Shown here: one piece after another, positions 8,635-18,358 of the stretch
How positions within the stretch are numbered: the first letter of the stretch is position 1
Layout of the letters: every line of letters starts with the position of its first letter
NCBI GenBank assembly: GCA_036278715.1
Contig: DASUKN010000006.1
Span: 1 to 64,000, forward strand
DNA: 64,000 bases
Source of the DNA: Udaeobacter sp025935755
GTDB taxonomy: Bacteria > Verrucomicrobiota > Verrucomicrobiia > Chthoniobacterales > UBA10450
Direction: 5' to 3'
Made by a program: the position numbers and the translations under genes
Notes under the pieces: generated by a model
Databases searched by the model: none
What the model was told of the DNA's origin: nothing
What the model saw: the letters and a program-made list of their open reading frames with translations, nothing else

Positions 8635-9345
8635 TCAGGCCCGCCTTGCCGGGTTCGTCCGACGGCGAGCGGGAATTTTGCCCTCGGGACGGCCAATCGT
8701 GTAGCCCACGTGGCGAATGGTCTGAATCAGGGGAGGTTCGCCCAGCTTTTTTCTGAGTCTGCCAATGAACACTTCAACCAACTTGGTATCGTATTCGTGC
8801 GCATGCTCCCAAACCCGTTCGCACAACTCCGTGCGTGTGAAGACGCGTCCCGGTTCCCGCATGAGCACCTTCAACAGCATCAATTCGCGCGGAGAAAGTT
8901 CGATTCGTTGCGTGTTGCGATGAACGTCATGCGTTGACAGGTCGAGGGTGATATCGCCGACGCGCAAGCAGATTACCGGTTCCTCCGGATAGCGGCGTCC
9001 GAGTGCGCGAACGCGGGCGATCAGTTCACGCATGGCAAATGGCTTCGGTAAATAGTCGTCGGCCCCGAGTTGCAGCCCGGTGACTCGATCTTCAACGGCA
9101 CTCCGTCCGGTCAGCAGGAGTACACGACTGGCAAGATGCCGTTCCCGCAGGGCCTGTAGCAGTTCGAACCCATTGATGCCAGGCAGGCCAACATCGACCA
9201 CAACAAGATCGAAAGCGCCTGTACTGAGTTCTTCCAACGCGGCTTCACCACTGTGAACAGCTTTTGGATCATGACCGTCCTCCGTCAGCGCTGCGGCGAT
9301 TTGCCGCGCGACGGGAAGCTCATCTTCAACGATTAAAATTTTCAC
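8635..9345 (-). CDS. OmpR/PhoB-family response regulator
   Basis: A 236-residue protein. The receiver domain (1-118) shows the acidic pair VEDE, phospho-acceptor Asp in VVVDVGLPG, Thr in LLLTGR and Lys in DDYLPKPF. The winged-helix DNA-binding domain (about 128-222) shows LSPRELMLLKVLMREPGRVFTR and TIRHVGYTIG. It is the last gene of a minus-strand set with a histidine kinase gene two genes upstream, its likely partner. Only 20 bp separate it from the barrel gene. Its binding sites are unknown; OmpR-type regulators generally use direct repeats, so it is not the obvious binder of the nearby palindromes. Confidence 0.92.
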   Translation of the reverse strand: MKILIVEDELPVARQIAAALTEDGHDPKAVHSGEAALEELSTGAFDLVVVDVGLPGINGFELLQALRERHLASRVLLLTGRSAVEDRVTGLQLGADDYLPKPFAMRELIARVRALGRRYPEEPVICLRVGDITLDLSTHDVHRNTQRIELSPRELMLLKVLMREPGRVFTRTELCERVWEHAHEYDTKLVEVFIGRLRKKLGEPPLIQTIRHVGYTIGRPEGKIPARRRTNPARRA

Positions 9346-9365
9346 AGATTGACAACACTGGACGA

Positions 9366-10583
9366 TTAGAAGCGAACCGTAAACTGTGTAGCGAGCAAGT
9401 GGTTATCCTGGCCCGGAGCAGTGGTTTCATGTTGGAAACTATATTGTACCTTTAGCTGCGCGTGCGTGGTGAGACGGTACGTGGCGGCGACGTCGATTCT
9501 GCCAAGATCCGGGCTCCAGTTTCCTTTTCTGCCGTAACCGTCGTTGATTGTGCTGAATAGTTGCTGATTCCAACGAACCGCGCCAAAAAATTGCGGTGTA
9601 AATTTGTATTTGGCTTCAATGTAATACGCGAACGTGTCGGCGTTTCCCACGTTAGGAACTTCAAAGCGCCCTTCATAAAACTCGGCCCACAGTTGCAGGT
9701 GGTGCCAGGCGAAGCTGATATCCTGCCCAAGAACAAACTCTCGATAATCGCTGATGCTCCGACCGGGGGGCAACGCCGAATCTGCTTCACTTCTAAGATA
9801 AGGGCCTTCGCTGCCCGAGAAGCCGAAGTTCCAGGCTTCGTTAGGCCGAAAGCCAATCCGGCTGCTGAAAGTCGGGTTCTGAAAACCATTCTCAGTAATA
9901 TACCAGGACTCGGGGCGGGAGGAGAGCGACGCATTCTTCATCTCGACAGCGTAATCAAACCGGCCTAACTGGCCGGAAATGGAAATCCCGCTGGCGTAGC
10001 TTGGTCCCCAGATCAATGGATTGAATGAGTATTTTCCCTGGAAGTATGGTGCATAGATGAAATAAAAAGGTGAAGGTGGCGCGTACTTGTCCTCAATGGC
10101 GGTCACATTTTCATAAACCAACGGCGCGCTGATGAATGGGTTATCCCACGGCAGGTGTCGCGGGACCCAATTGCCGACGACAGTCGCGAACTGTCCCACC
10201 TGCAAGGTAAAACGTCCATCCTTCCACGGCGTGATTCGAAGCGCGTACTCATCCAGGCGAACCTCGGCGCCGTGGTCGCTCGGGTCGAATCCCCGGTCGA
10301 GTCGGGCTTGCGCGAAGAAATAGACTTGCGAACCAGCTTGGGCGTCGAGAAACAACGTGAGACGCGGATTGAAGAGATTGTCGATTTGGGAGTCGATCAG
10401 ACCCGGCGCGGGCTGTTGGAAATTGTAATATTCCAAGTCAACTGTGCCGCTCAGCCGGGCACGGAAATTGTTTTCAAACCCGGAAATAGTCAGAGTGCTA
10501 TCGAGCCGGTCAAGAGCATCATCGATGTCGAAGGCGCATGCTGTGGACGCGAAAATGCACAAGCTGAAGAGTTGCATCTTCAT
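9366..10583 (-). CDS. Outer-membrane beta-barrel (porin-like) protein
   Basis: A 405-residue protein with a short signal peptide (MKMQLFSLCIFASTACAF). It has alternating amphipathic strands rich in Tyr, Trp and Phe and ends in a C-terminal Phe (LLATQFTVRF), as expected of a BAM-inserted barrel. No close family is recognised. Motifs include YALRITPWKDGRFTLQVGQF and VYFFAQARLDRGFDPSDHG, typical of porin-like proteins with a short periplasmic helix near the start. It overlaps the histidine kinase gene by 4 bp, so the two are translationally coupled. Its place between kinase and regulator suggests a role in uptake or sensing of the same signal. Confidence 0.75.
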   Translation of the reverse strand: MKMQLFSLCIFASTACAFDIDDALDRLDSTLTISGFENNFRARLSGTVDLEYYNFQQPAPGLIDSQIDNLFNPRLTLFLDAQAGSQVYFFAQARLDRGFDPSDHGAEVRLDEYALRITPWKDGRFTLQVGQFATVVGNWVPRHLPWDNPFISAPLVYENVTAIEDKYAPPSPFYFIYAPYFQGKYSFNPLIWGPSYASGISISGQLGRFDYAVEMKNASLSSRPESWYITENGFQNPTFSSRIGFRPNEAWNFGFSGSEGPYLRSEADSALPPGRSISDYREFVLGQDISFAWHHLQLWAEFYEGRFEVPNVGNADTFAYYIEAKYKFTPQFFGAVRWNQQLFSTINDGYGRKGNWSPDLGRIDVAATYRLTTHAQLKVQYSFQHETTAPGQDNHLLATQFTVRF

Positions 10584-12328
10584 GTGAGTCCATTAACACC
10601 ATTGACCGCGGAAAAACACACTTCGAATTCCGTCCAATCGTCCTGCGAACGCACCAGGCGCAGCTCGCCGCCATGCAATCTGGCCAGTTCGCGCGCGAGG
10701 TTGAGACCGATACCATGGCCTGATGCAGCGGCGGGACTGGAGCTGTGATGGAATCGTTCGAAGATGTTTTCACCCGGCCGAATCGTACGGCCATTGTTTC
10801 CGATGGCGAGCACTACGTTCCTCCCATCGCTACAGGCGCTCACCCGAATTCGTCCGCCGGGCCGATTGTATTTTCGTGCGTTCTCCAGAAGATTTTGCAC
10901 GATCAGCGAAGTATAGCGTTTCTCTCCGGCGACAAGAAGCCCGCGTGGGAATTCCTTTTCAATCTTTACGTCCGGCGAATCAGGGAGGGCCTCTAGATCA
11001 TCCAGCCATTCATCAACCAGTTCGCTCAGATTCACTGTTGTCGATGCAATTTGAAGGTGACCGGCATCCATTCTCGATAACAAGAGCAAATCGTCAATGA
11101 CACCCGATAATCGACGTGTTTGATGAAGAAGAGTAGACAACTCCTCGTACACTTCCGGCTTGAAGCCTTCGCGTCCGAGCAGCGATTCGAGACCGATCCG
11201 AAGCACCGTCATGGGGCTTTTGAGTTGGTGTGACGCATCGGCTGAGTACCTGGTGGAACGCTCCAGTTCCTCGGCGGTGGATGCCAGCGCGGCCTCGGCG
11301 CGTTCCCGTTCTGCCCGATTTTCTTCCGAGTCGAGTGCCAGTTTCTTCACGGGCGCTGACATACTGCGCGCCACGAAATGGCTTGCGACAAATCCGCCTA
11401 ACAACAAAAGCCCACCCGCGCCACCAATTTGCCAGCGAAGCCGATGTAGCTGTGCCGTCCACGCGGCGAGGGGATACACGCAAATTTCGTATGCCGGTGG
11501 AAACAGCGAGCCCGGATTGAGTCGGTTATGGAATAACAGCTGAGGCGCCCCATCGATGTCGACGCGAAAATAACCATGCTCTGAGGAAGAACTTTCGAGT
11601 GCGGCTGTTACCTTCTCGTTGAGAGAGTTTTGAGCCCACGGTGGCAGCGCGGGCAGATGCAGGTGCCCATCTACCCAAATGCCGCTTTTCATTCCGGTAT
11701 CTTTGTTTTGAAGCTCAAAAGGTTTGAAACCGATCACGAGGGCCGAAACCAGATCCCCTGTGTCGGTCGAGAAGATCGGCACGGCTATCACTTCATGGAT
11801 AGCATCAGCGGATCGGATATATCCAATCTGCCGTTTGTCGGGCAGTTTTGTCAGAGACAGTTGAGCTTCTGTGCGAGCGTCCAATGCTCCGACATCCGAT
11901 GGATTCGGCGGCTGGATCACTGCGCCGGTGTCGTCGAGGAAGCGGTAAAACCTGGCGTGCAAAGATCGTGCTGCTCGTTGCGGCGGCGGTTCCTCGCCTT
12001 CCATCAGATCATGCAATTCGTCCTTTGCGCTTGGATACAGCAGATCCATTGCATCGTCTTCGATCGCAGCGTGAATTCGGGGCTTCCCCGCGAGCGCGAT
12101 ACAGCGGTCCGCCAGCGCGGCGTGTCGCAGTTCCTCGACCTGGTGTAACGAAGTCAGCTCGGTTTGGAATGCCTGCTGCAGGTTTGCCTCCGCATCAGCG
12201 GTGACTCTTCGCTGCGCCAGATACAACCCGAGCGCAGTCAAGCTGACGACGATGATCATGATCGCGGTAAACAATCGAGTACGGAAGCTCGCGACCTCTT
12301 TGTTTCGACTTGTGCCGGCAGCGATCAT
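10580..12328 (-). CDS. Membrane sensor histidine kinase
   Basis: A 582-residue protein. TM1 is near residues 18-38 (AIMIIVVSLTALGLYLA), followed by an extracytoplasmic sensor region of about 250 residues, TM2 (WQIGGAGGLLLLGGFVASHFV), a linker coiled coil, the phospho-acceptor box SADASHQLKSPMTVL, and an ATPase domain with N box (NLLENARKY), F box (IFERFHH) and G2 (GHGIGLNLAREL). The G1 motif reads GNNGRTI, an N-x-G-x-x-I form like that of heavy-metal sensors such as CusS. It overlaps the upstream cupredoxin-like gene and the downstream barrel gene by 4 bp each. Given its company, copper or redox sensing is plausible but not shown. Confidence 0.9.
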   Translation of the reverse strand: MIAAGTSRNKEVASFRTRLFTAIMIIVVSLTALGLYLAQRRVTADAEANLQQAFQTELTSLHQVEELRHAALADRCIALAGKPRIHAAIEDDAMDLLYPSAKDELHDLMEGEEPPPQRAARSLHARFYRFLDDTGAVIQPPNPSDVGALDARTEAQLSLTKLPDKRQIGYIRSADAIHEVIAVPIFSTDTGDLVSALVIGFKPFELQNKDTGMKSGIWVDGHLHLPALPPWAQNSLNEKVTAALESSSSEHGYFRVDIDGAPQLLFHNRLNPGSLFPPAYEICVYPLAAWTAQLHRLRWQIGGAGGLLLLGGFVASHFVARSMSAPVKKLALDSEENRAERERAEAALASTAEELERSTRYSADASHQLKSPMTVLRIGLESLLGREGFKPEVYEELSTLLHQTRRLSGVIDDLLLLSRMDAGHLQIASTTVNLSELVDEWLDDLEALPDSPDVKIEKEFPRGLLVAGEKRYTSLIVQNLLENARKYNRPGGRIRVSACSDGRNVVLAIGNNGRTIRPGENIFERFHHSSSPAAASGHGIGLNLARELARLHGGELRLVRSQDDWTEFEVCFSAVNGVNGLT

Positions 12329-12969
12329 GGCAAATCAACTTGCAGCGTTTGGCCATCCTTCAGGTCGACACTCTTTTCGCGCGTAGTTCTGCTGTCGATC
12401 CACGCCTTCAATGTGTGGCGACCCGCCGGAAGTTTATCCAATCGAAAGTGGCCAGCCGTGTCGGTCATCGCGAAGTACGGCGTGCTCAACACGAGGATTA
12501 ATCCGCGCATGTGCTCGTGAATATCGCAGCGCAGAGTCACCAGGCCCGGTCTATCGAACATCACCGACGGTATCGGGCGTTCCTCCGGGCGGTAACGGCC
12601 GAGGTCGAACCGTTTAGCCGGCGAGTAGGAAAAGATGTTGTGATACTGGTCATCCAGATTTGGAAATTGCACTTTCGTTCCCACTTCGATTGGCAAAAGT
12701 GCTGGAACGAACGTCAGGTCCTTTTGCTCGACCTGCTTTGTTGGTAACGATGCTGGTCGCGGAAAGTTGCCCTCAAGATAAACCACGGCCAGCGGCGGCT
12801 GCGTTGAAAGCACCCCAGCCTTGGTTACCACCTCGTAGCGTTTTGCCTGAACTGGCGCTGAGCGCGACTTCGGAAGATCGACGTGTCCCTCGACAGCCGC
12901 TCCCGCAAAAAGTGAGGCGGGAATCACGGACAAAATCGCACTTAGCCACAGCAATCTCTGCCGGCCCAT
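12325..12969 (-). CDS. Exported cupredoxin-like protein with CarboxypepD-regulatory-like C-terminus
   Basis: A 214-residue protein with a signal peptide (LLWLSAILSVIPASLFAGAA). The central domain resembles a cupredoxin, with candidate copper ligands His in DQYHNIFS, then Cys, His and Met in LRCDIHEHMRG. The end (GHFRLDKLPAGRHTLKAWID) looks like a carboxypeptidase regulatory-like beta-sandwich. This combination occurs in proteins often labelled methylamine-utilisation-like. It is the first gene of the four-gene operon and overlaps the histidine kinase by 4 bp. It could present copper or electrons to the sensor, which is inference. Confidence 0.8.
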   Translation of the reverse strand: MGRQRLLWLSAILSVIPASLFAGAAVEGHVDLPKSRSAPVQAKRYEVVTKAGVLSTQPPLAVVYLEGNFPRPASLPTKQVEQKDLTFVPALLPIEVGTKVQFPNLDDQYHNIFSYSPAKRFDLGRYRPEERPIPSVMFDRPGLVTLRCDIHEHMRGLILVLSTPYFAMTDTAGHFRLDKLPAGRHTLKAWIDSRTTREKSVDLKDGQTLQVDLP

Positions 12970-13174
12970 TGGTTGTCAGTTTAGCAGGTGATTGGTTGCA
13001 GGAAAGTTTTGCTCATCGCGTGCCCGCTATCGAACCAAATCACTGGTTCACGGATCTGAGCGCAGATGCGCCTACGTTAAATCTCAGAAACGATCACGCA
13101 CTCACGCAGTCACGCGAGAATCGCTTCTGGCAACCCTGGACTGATCCCTTTAACAGCTCGCCTACCGCTTAGGG

Positions 13175-15694
13175 TCAGTCCTCACTTTTGACACTATTGG
13201 CGCTTAATTGTTTTGGTTTGGCTACGGACATCGCGGGTAAGGTGAAGAAAATGGTGGCGACCAGGCTCCAGAAAATGCCGATCGCACATGCAATACCTAA
13301 TCCGGTCAGCGCCGGGTTTCGCGCAAGCGCGAGCGATCCGAACCCGCTGATCGCTGTCAGTCCCGCAAGCAAGACCGGCTTTATGACACCGGCAACGTCA
13401 TGCTGGATGTTGTGCGCTCGTTGCCACACGAGCACAACGTAGATTCCGTAGTCCACGCCGATGGCGAGCACCAAACGAAACGAGAGCACGTTAAGCAGAT
13501 TCAAATGAATGTTCAGCAGCTTCATTGTCGCGATCATCGCTCCAAGCCCGAATGCCAGAGTAATGATCTGGATGAGCCATGCACGAAGGTCCCGATACAA
13601 AATGGCCAGCAGCGACATGTCGAAAATCGCCATCAACGCGCTGATGATCAGGAGTTGATGACGCGACCACGGTTGAAGATCGGCAAGCACAAAAGCCCAG
13701 CCTGTGAGAACCAAAGGCACGCCAGCCATGGATAGGTCGCGTTGCAATTGCTGGCTTTGCTCGTGCGTGGTCACTGGTTCGTTAGTCATCACAAACCCTG
13801 CGGTTAGCAATGGGTCATGCCCGAAGTAGCGGTCGATCAAAAACCACCAGCTCGACGATTCAGGTAATTGCTTCCGCCAATCCGGCAATGGCACACTGGG
13901 ATCCGCGATGCGTTGTAGATCGTCAAGAAGCACGAATGCCGGAGCGAAAGCTTCTACGCTGAAGCCTTCAGCCTCCAGTGTTTGCGTCAAGGTTTCGTGC
14001 GCTTCCTGGAAATTTGTCTCGTGCAAACGTGCGCGGTTTTGTTGCATCCAGATCGGCGACGGGCAAAGCGCCGCGGGAGTTGAGAACGCCTTTATCTTTC
14101 CGGCTGCCTGGACTTCCTGCCAGTGTCCGGAAATTTTTTGCCAGTAGTCATGCAGTTCCTGGGAGTTTGCGCCGCGAATAATGGCCAGCACCGGTTCCCA
14201 ACGGACCGGCATTTTTTTCATTATCGATTCGAGCGCCTGATTTGCGCGAATATTTTTCGGCTGGAGTGAACGTGTATTGGCTTCGAACTGGATAGGAGGA
14301 ACGGGCGAAAAACCGATGGCGGTGAGCAAAAGCAAGACCGCGCATGAAAACGTCACCATCGGAAGCGGTCTGCGTGCAATCCAGCGGACATATCTGGCAA
14401 CCAGGTCGAAGAGCCAGTCCGCCGTCCGCCTGTCCCGGGATCGCTCGCGAACAAACAAAAAAACGATCGAACACATGAATAGAGCGGCTACGAAAATCCC
14501 AATTGCAATCAGAACGCCGAGTTCTGCGAAGCTCATCGCGCCGCTTAACACCAGTGCGAGAAAACCAACTGCCGTGGTAAGCGCGCCAAAGAAAACCGCC
14601 CGTCCAAGCTTCGACACCGAAGTCGCGATGGCTTGCTGATGCAATTCGCCATCCGATCGCGCCTGGTAATAGCGTCCGAGTGTAAGAATGGCAAAATCGA
14701 CGCCGAGGCCGACGAGAATGGCGCAAAATCCCACGCTAATCATGCTTAGCCGGCCGAAAAGAAGCTGGCCCGCAGTAAGCGCCACAAGGCAGGAGAGAAG
14801 AAGGCAAAGCGCCATTCCTGCCAGAGGCAGCCATCGGCGAAACCCGGCAAAAAAGATCGCGCTCACAAGCAGGATTGAGCCAAGAATTGTCGCGACGACG
14901 TCGTAGCGCATGCTCAAAGAAATTTCGGATACAAACGCCGAGCGACCGGTCACGAGAATCTGCAGTGGTTGGCTGCCGTCCCAACCTTCGGCTGCGGTTG
15001 TGCGAAATTCGTTCACGCGTCGCATCAAGCGCTGGCATTCAAACGCGCTAATCGAGGTCTGATTCGTTACCACCAGAAAAATTCGCATCGTGCGATCCGG
15101 TGACGTCAGCGGTTGTTCCTGTTCGATGACTGTGCTTTGGGCAAATGGTTTGAGCGCGGGCCCGATCAATCCCAGCGGATCGAATGAAAGCTCGAACTGC
15201 GGCCGCGGCGATCCCGCCTCGATTTGTTCGCGCAAACGATGCAGGCGATCGCGGATTTTGTCGGGCTGGAGAATCGACATCGCATCATCGAAAGCTCCCG
15301 GTTCCAGGTTGAGAAGCAACGGGACGGCGATCGATTGCAGGTCGCGAATGCCTTCCGCGGTCGTCATGGGCGAACCTGCGAGGACGCGCGCGCACCATGG
15401 TTGCTGGCGCAACCGTTCTGCAAACACGGGCGCGAATTCTTCCAGCTTATCGACGTCTTTGGAATCGGACACAAGGGCGAAGGTCAGCTCACGCGTCTGC
15501 TCAAAATCATGATCGTAGATTTTCAGACCTTGCACCGATGAAAATCTACCGGGCAAAACGTTGAAGATCTCGGAATCGAGTCGCAAAGAGGTAATGAGAA
15601 TCGCGATGCAAACGATCGTCAGCGCAGCGACGCCGCACCAAACCAGCGCGCGACGCTGTGTAACGGTCCGGGCAATGAAATCGCTGATGCGCAT
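13175..15694 (-). CDS. MMPL/RND-family transporter
   Basis: An 839-residue protein from ATG 15694 (reads MRISDFIARTV); an in-frame TTG at 15736 would add 14 residues. It has the RND half-transporter plan twice: a TM helix, a large periplasmic loop and a cluster of five TM helices. RND-type helix motifs appear in ISVGFCAILVGLGVDFAILTLGRYY and FRLVLAIGVDYGIYVVLVWQ, with an Asp-containing GVDF/GVDY in each half. It belongs with exporter proteins such as those of hopanoid, aryl polyene or lipid export systems; the substrate cannot be told. The possible partner is the small lipoprotein gene upstream. Confidence 0.88.
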   Translation of the reverse strand: MRISDFIARTVTQRRALVWCGVAALTIVCIAILITSLRLDSEIFNVLPGRFSSVQGLKIYDHDFEQTRELTFALVSDSKDVDKLEEFAPVFAERLRQQPWCARVLAGSPMTTAEGIRDLQSIAVPLLLNLEPGAFDDAMSILQPDKIRDRLHRLREQIEAGSPRPQFELSFDPLGLIGPALKPFAQSTVIEQEQPLTSPDRTMRIFLVVTNQTSISAFECQRLMRRVNEFRTTAAEGWDGSQPLQILVTGRSAFVSEISLSMRYDVVATILGSILLVSAIFFAGFRRWLPLAGMALCLLLSCLVALTAGQLLFGRLSMISVGFCAILVGLGVDFAILTLGRYYQARSDGELHQQAIATSVSKLGRAVFFGALTTAVGFLALVLSGAMSFAELGVLIAIGIFVAALFMCSIVFLFVRERSRDRRTADWLFDLVARYVRWIARRPLPMVTFSCAVLLLLTAIGFSPVPPIQFEANTRSLQPKNIRANQALESIMKKMPVRWEPVLAIIRGANSQELHDYWQKISGHWQEVQAAGKIKAFSTPAALCPSPIWMQQNRARLHETNFQEAHETLTQTLEAEGFSVEAFAPAFVLLDDLQRIADPSVPLPDWRKQLPESSSWWFLIDRYFGHDPLLTAGFVMTNEPVTTHEQSQQLQRDLSMAGVPLVLTGWAFVLADLQPWSRHQLLIISALMAIFDMSLLAILYRDLRAWLIQIITLAFGLGAMIATMKLLNIHLNLLNVLSFRLVLAIGVDYGIYVVLVWQRAHNIQHDVAGVIKPVLLAGLTAISGFGSLALARNPALTGLGIACAIGIFWSLVATIFFTLPAMSVAKPKQLSANSVKSED

Positions 15695-15772
15695 GACCAA
15701 ACGACCATTCAACACGAATCTGCGCGAACATTCCAATGCTGGGATTTACACGCATTTCTGCCGCGCTTGTTC

Positions 15773-15864
15773 CATTAACACCGGGCTTCAGCCCGATGCG
15801 ATCGCTTTCCGGGAGCTAAGAAGCCAGGCGGTTAATCCATCGGGCTGAAGGCCCGGTGTTAATG
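15773..15864. repeat. REP-like inverted repeat upstream of the MMPL gene
   Basis: The left arm 15773-15798 and right arm 15838-15864 are near-perfect inverted copies with one 1-bp indel, built around CCGGGCTTCAGCCCG. The 39-bp loop contains no gene. It resembles dispersed palindromic elements of soil bacteria. Confidence 0.8.
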
Positions 15865-16035
15865 AGATTCAATAGCCGGCTAATTCGGTAGCATTTGCCT
15901 CCCAACGCCGGCTCGAGACGCTATTTTTGCGGCGTTTGACACCAACGCCCTACAAGTACTGGGTCGTTAGTCACTGTAGGCGTCTGTGCGAGGCGCTGCT
16001 CCACTGCGGGCCATCGGTCCAAACAGAAAACGGAT

Positions 16036-16452
16036 TCAAAACTGGAATCGAAACGTTTCGCCGCCGTTGATGTATCGCAGCGTCTTTTGATTCGGAGCGC
16101 GAAGAAATTGATCACGCAACCCGAGCCAGCCGCGCAACTGTTGGGGTGCCTGTGCCGTGGGACCAGACCAACGCTGTCCTGTGAAGCTGGCGTTGAATTG
16201 CGCAAACTCCGCGTCTTGTCGAAGCGTTAACAGTGTAATTCCGGGGCCTTTCGACACGGTCAATTCGAAATCGCCGGTCGTTGAAAAACGCACTACGGCT
16301 TCGCCGATCAGGGTCGCTTTGGCTGTCCGATACATGAGCTGGCCAGTTTTGGTCTGCCATCCCGCAGCCGGCTCGGAGAATTGGTGGTGCGAAAGAGAAG
16401 CGCAACTGGTTAGGCAATAAACAGCAATCACGAGAACGAAAGCGGCCTGCAT
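16036..16452 (-). CDS. Small lipoprotein of unknown function
   Basis: From ATG 16452 the product has 138 residues and starts with a classic lipoprotein signal (MQAAFVLVIAVYCLTSC), with a lipobox Cys at residue 17. An upstream in-frame ATG at 16545 would add 31 residues containing a CESC pair, which would spoil the signal, so the shorter form is preferred. The rest is beta-rich with no recognised motif. The gene precedes the MMPL transporter by about 340 bp on the same strand. Exporter/lipoprotein pairs occur in lipid-export clusters, so an accessory role is possible. Confidence 0.6.
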   Translation of the reverse strand: MQAAFVLVIAVYCLTSCASLSHHQFSEPAAGWQTKTGQLMYRTAKATLIGEAVVRFSTTGDFELTVSKGPGITLLTLRQDAEFAQFNASFTGQRWSGPTAQAPQQLRGWLGLRDQFLRAPNQKTLRYINGGETFRFQF

Positions 16453-16545
16453 AAAATGCACCCAATGAACACGGGGCCGAAAATCACGCGAGGGCGCGCG
16501 CGGACGCCCACAGCTTTCGCAAAATGGAAAAAGTATCTTCGACAT

Positions 16546-17117
16546 GTTTCGCGCGAAATGCTTCGAAGGACGATGCGTTCTTGGATCGGTTTATCAGGCC
16601 AGACTCATCTCGGGCTGCGAGTTTAGCATTTCCTTTCGCCATATACCATCGCTGCTGGCCGAACTTCGAGAGGGTTTAACATGCTCCTGCGTGTTCTTAA
16701 TTTCGATTTGTCTTCCAGCCCCTAAGGGGTGCTATGGCATCCACGATAACGCGTACGGATCGAATCAGACCAGCTGTGTGACTGCGCCTGGGTGGGCGGT
16801 GTCATTCCGAAACTCAACCGGTTGTACGATTATCGCTCGTGCAATCATGCACACTCGATCGAGCGCGAACAGCGTCGAGGCCGTACTACCGGCCCGTCTG
16901 GCTCCTGGAATTGTAGACGTCGTAGATGCTGCTGTTTATCCGCGCACCTGACTAAATTATCGAGATTGTGGTAGAAGCCTGCCATGTCAATGGCCCTGAC
17001 GTGCATAGGAGCGACGGTTTCCCCAGCCGTCGTGCCTTGGGACTGCTCGCGCAGAGCGGCGGCGGCTGCCGCAGCCTCAGCCTTTCGTGCGTTTTGTGCT
17101 AAGATTTCCTGCACAAG
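16546..17117. other. Intergenic stretch without a convincing gene
   Basis: The 572 bp between the divergent lipoprotein and LptF/G-like genes contain overlapping short frames in both directions, none with recognisable protein features. A short hairpin, GACGGTTTCCCCAGCCGTC, lies near 17010 and resembles other dispersed hairpins in the window. No tRNA or known ncRNA was recognised. Confidence 0.5.
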
Positions 17118-18224
17118 ATGAAGTTGATCGATCGATTTGTTAGCCGGGAGCTGCTGGTGAACGTCGCATTTGCAATCGCGGTGCTTAGCCTGGTGCTCGT
17201 GGTTGGAAATATTTTCAGAAAGCTGTTGCCGTTGCTGGTAAATCACGATGTGCCGATGGAATACCTCATCACGTTCATCGCGTATGTGCTGCCGTTCTCA
17301 CTGATCTTTACTATTCCGTGGGGACTACTGACCGCCATTCTTCTGGTTTTCGGCCGGCTATCGGCAGATAACGAATTGATCGCGTTACGCGCCAATGGCG
17401 TGAGCGTTACGCGCGTGTCGATTCCGCTCGCCGGCATCGCGATCGCTTGCACGCTGATTTGTCTCTGGCTCAACGTGCAGGTCGCACCTGCGGCGCAGGA
17501 GAGATTGCGTAGCACGATTTTTGATCTCGCCACGCGGAACCCGATGGCGCTTTTTGGAAGCGACCAGGTTATCGATCAGTTTCCTGGCCGCAGGATTTAT
17601 GTTGGTAAAAAAGACGGGAACAAGCTCGAGAACATCACTGTGTTCGAGATGAACGATAAAGCGCTGCCCGTGAAGGTGACCTACGCGCGCACCGGTATGC
17701 TGGAAGCGGATCTGGCCAATAAACAAATCCTGATGCATCTGTATCAGGCCCGATACCAGGAGCGCGATTCCAAGAATCCCTTCGACCTTCACAAGATCCG
17801 GGACGGCATTAATATGGCGGAAGGCACGCTCCCCATCAGTCTCGAAGAACTGTACGATAAAGAGAAAAAACGGCCGAGCCGTTCCGCGCTGTCCATCGAG
17901 CAGTTGCTGGAGCAACTTAAGAGCGAGAATAAGCGGGAACAGAGCGCCAGCCGCACGGAAATCAATAAACGATTTTCCTTTCCGTTCGCGTGCGTGGCTT
18001 TTGCGATCATTGGTGTGCCGCTGGGTGTGACGGCGCATCGTCGCGAAACCTCAATTGGTTTTGCGATGGGCCTGATTGTTGCCACGACCTATTTTCTGTT
18101 TGTAATCGTTGGCGATACCTTGCGAGGCAATCCGCACGCGCACCCGGAACTGCTCGTCTGGTTTCCGAACGTTCTGTTTATTGTGCTCGGCGTGTTCTTG
18201 TTTCGCCGGCTGGCGCGCCAATGA
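17118..18224 (+). CDS. LptF/LptG-family lipopolysaccharide export permease
   Basis: A 368-residue YjgP/YjgQ-type permease. TM helices lie near residues 12-32, 50-75 and 100-120, a beta-jellyroll periplasmic domain spans about 125-270, and three TM helices lie at the C-terminus (FPFACVAFAIIGVPLGV, GFAMGLIVATTYFLFVIVGDTL, LLVWFPNVLFIVLGVFLF). Motifs LTAILLVFGRLSADNELIAL and GVSVTR are typical of the family. It would act in the inner membrane with LptB and a second permease to extract LPS toward the LptA bridge. No second permease is adjacent, so F versus G cannot be assigned. Confidence 0.92.
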   Translation: MKLIDRFVSRELLVNVAFAIAVLSLVLVVGNIFRKLLPLLVNHDVPMEYLITFIAYVLPFSLIFTIPWGLLTAILLVFGRLSADNELIALRANGVSVTRVSIPLAGIAIACTLICLWLNVQVAPAAQERLRSTIFDLATRNPMALFGSDQVIDQFPGRRIYVGKKDGNKLENITVFEMNDKALPVKVTYARTGMLEADLANKQILMHLYQARYQERDSKNPFDLHKIRDGINMAEGTLPISLEELYDKEKKRPSRSALSIEQLLEQLKSENKREQSASRTEINKRFSFPFACVAFAIIGVPLGVTAHRRETSIGFAMGLIVATTYFLFVIVGDTLRGNPHAHPELLVWFPNVLFIVLGVFLFRRLARQ

Positions 18225-18358
18225 TTCTGCTGTAGCCAGGCCATTGCAGCTCGTTAGGAATGGGCGCGTCCCCCCGTGCGCGCCGATTTTCTGAAGAAGA
18301 CGGTGGCAGGGGACTGTCCGCCGTGCCAACTGGAGCGGCCAGAGCCGCTGGCTGCAAC

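Noticed and set aside
12660..13172. Plus-strand 170-codon frame opposite the cupredoxin-like gene
   Set aside because: Most of it is antisense to a convincing exported protein; the tail (FWQPWTDPFNSS) looks protein-like but I found no family to support it.
16544..16951. Plus-strand 135-codon frame in the intergenic region
   Set aside because: Cys-rich, without hydrophobic pattern or motif, and with no ribosome site; likely chance.
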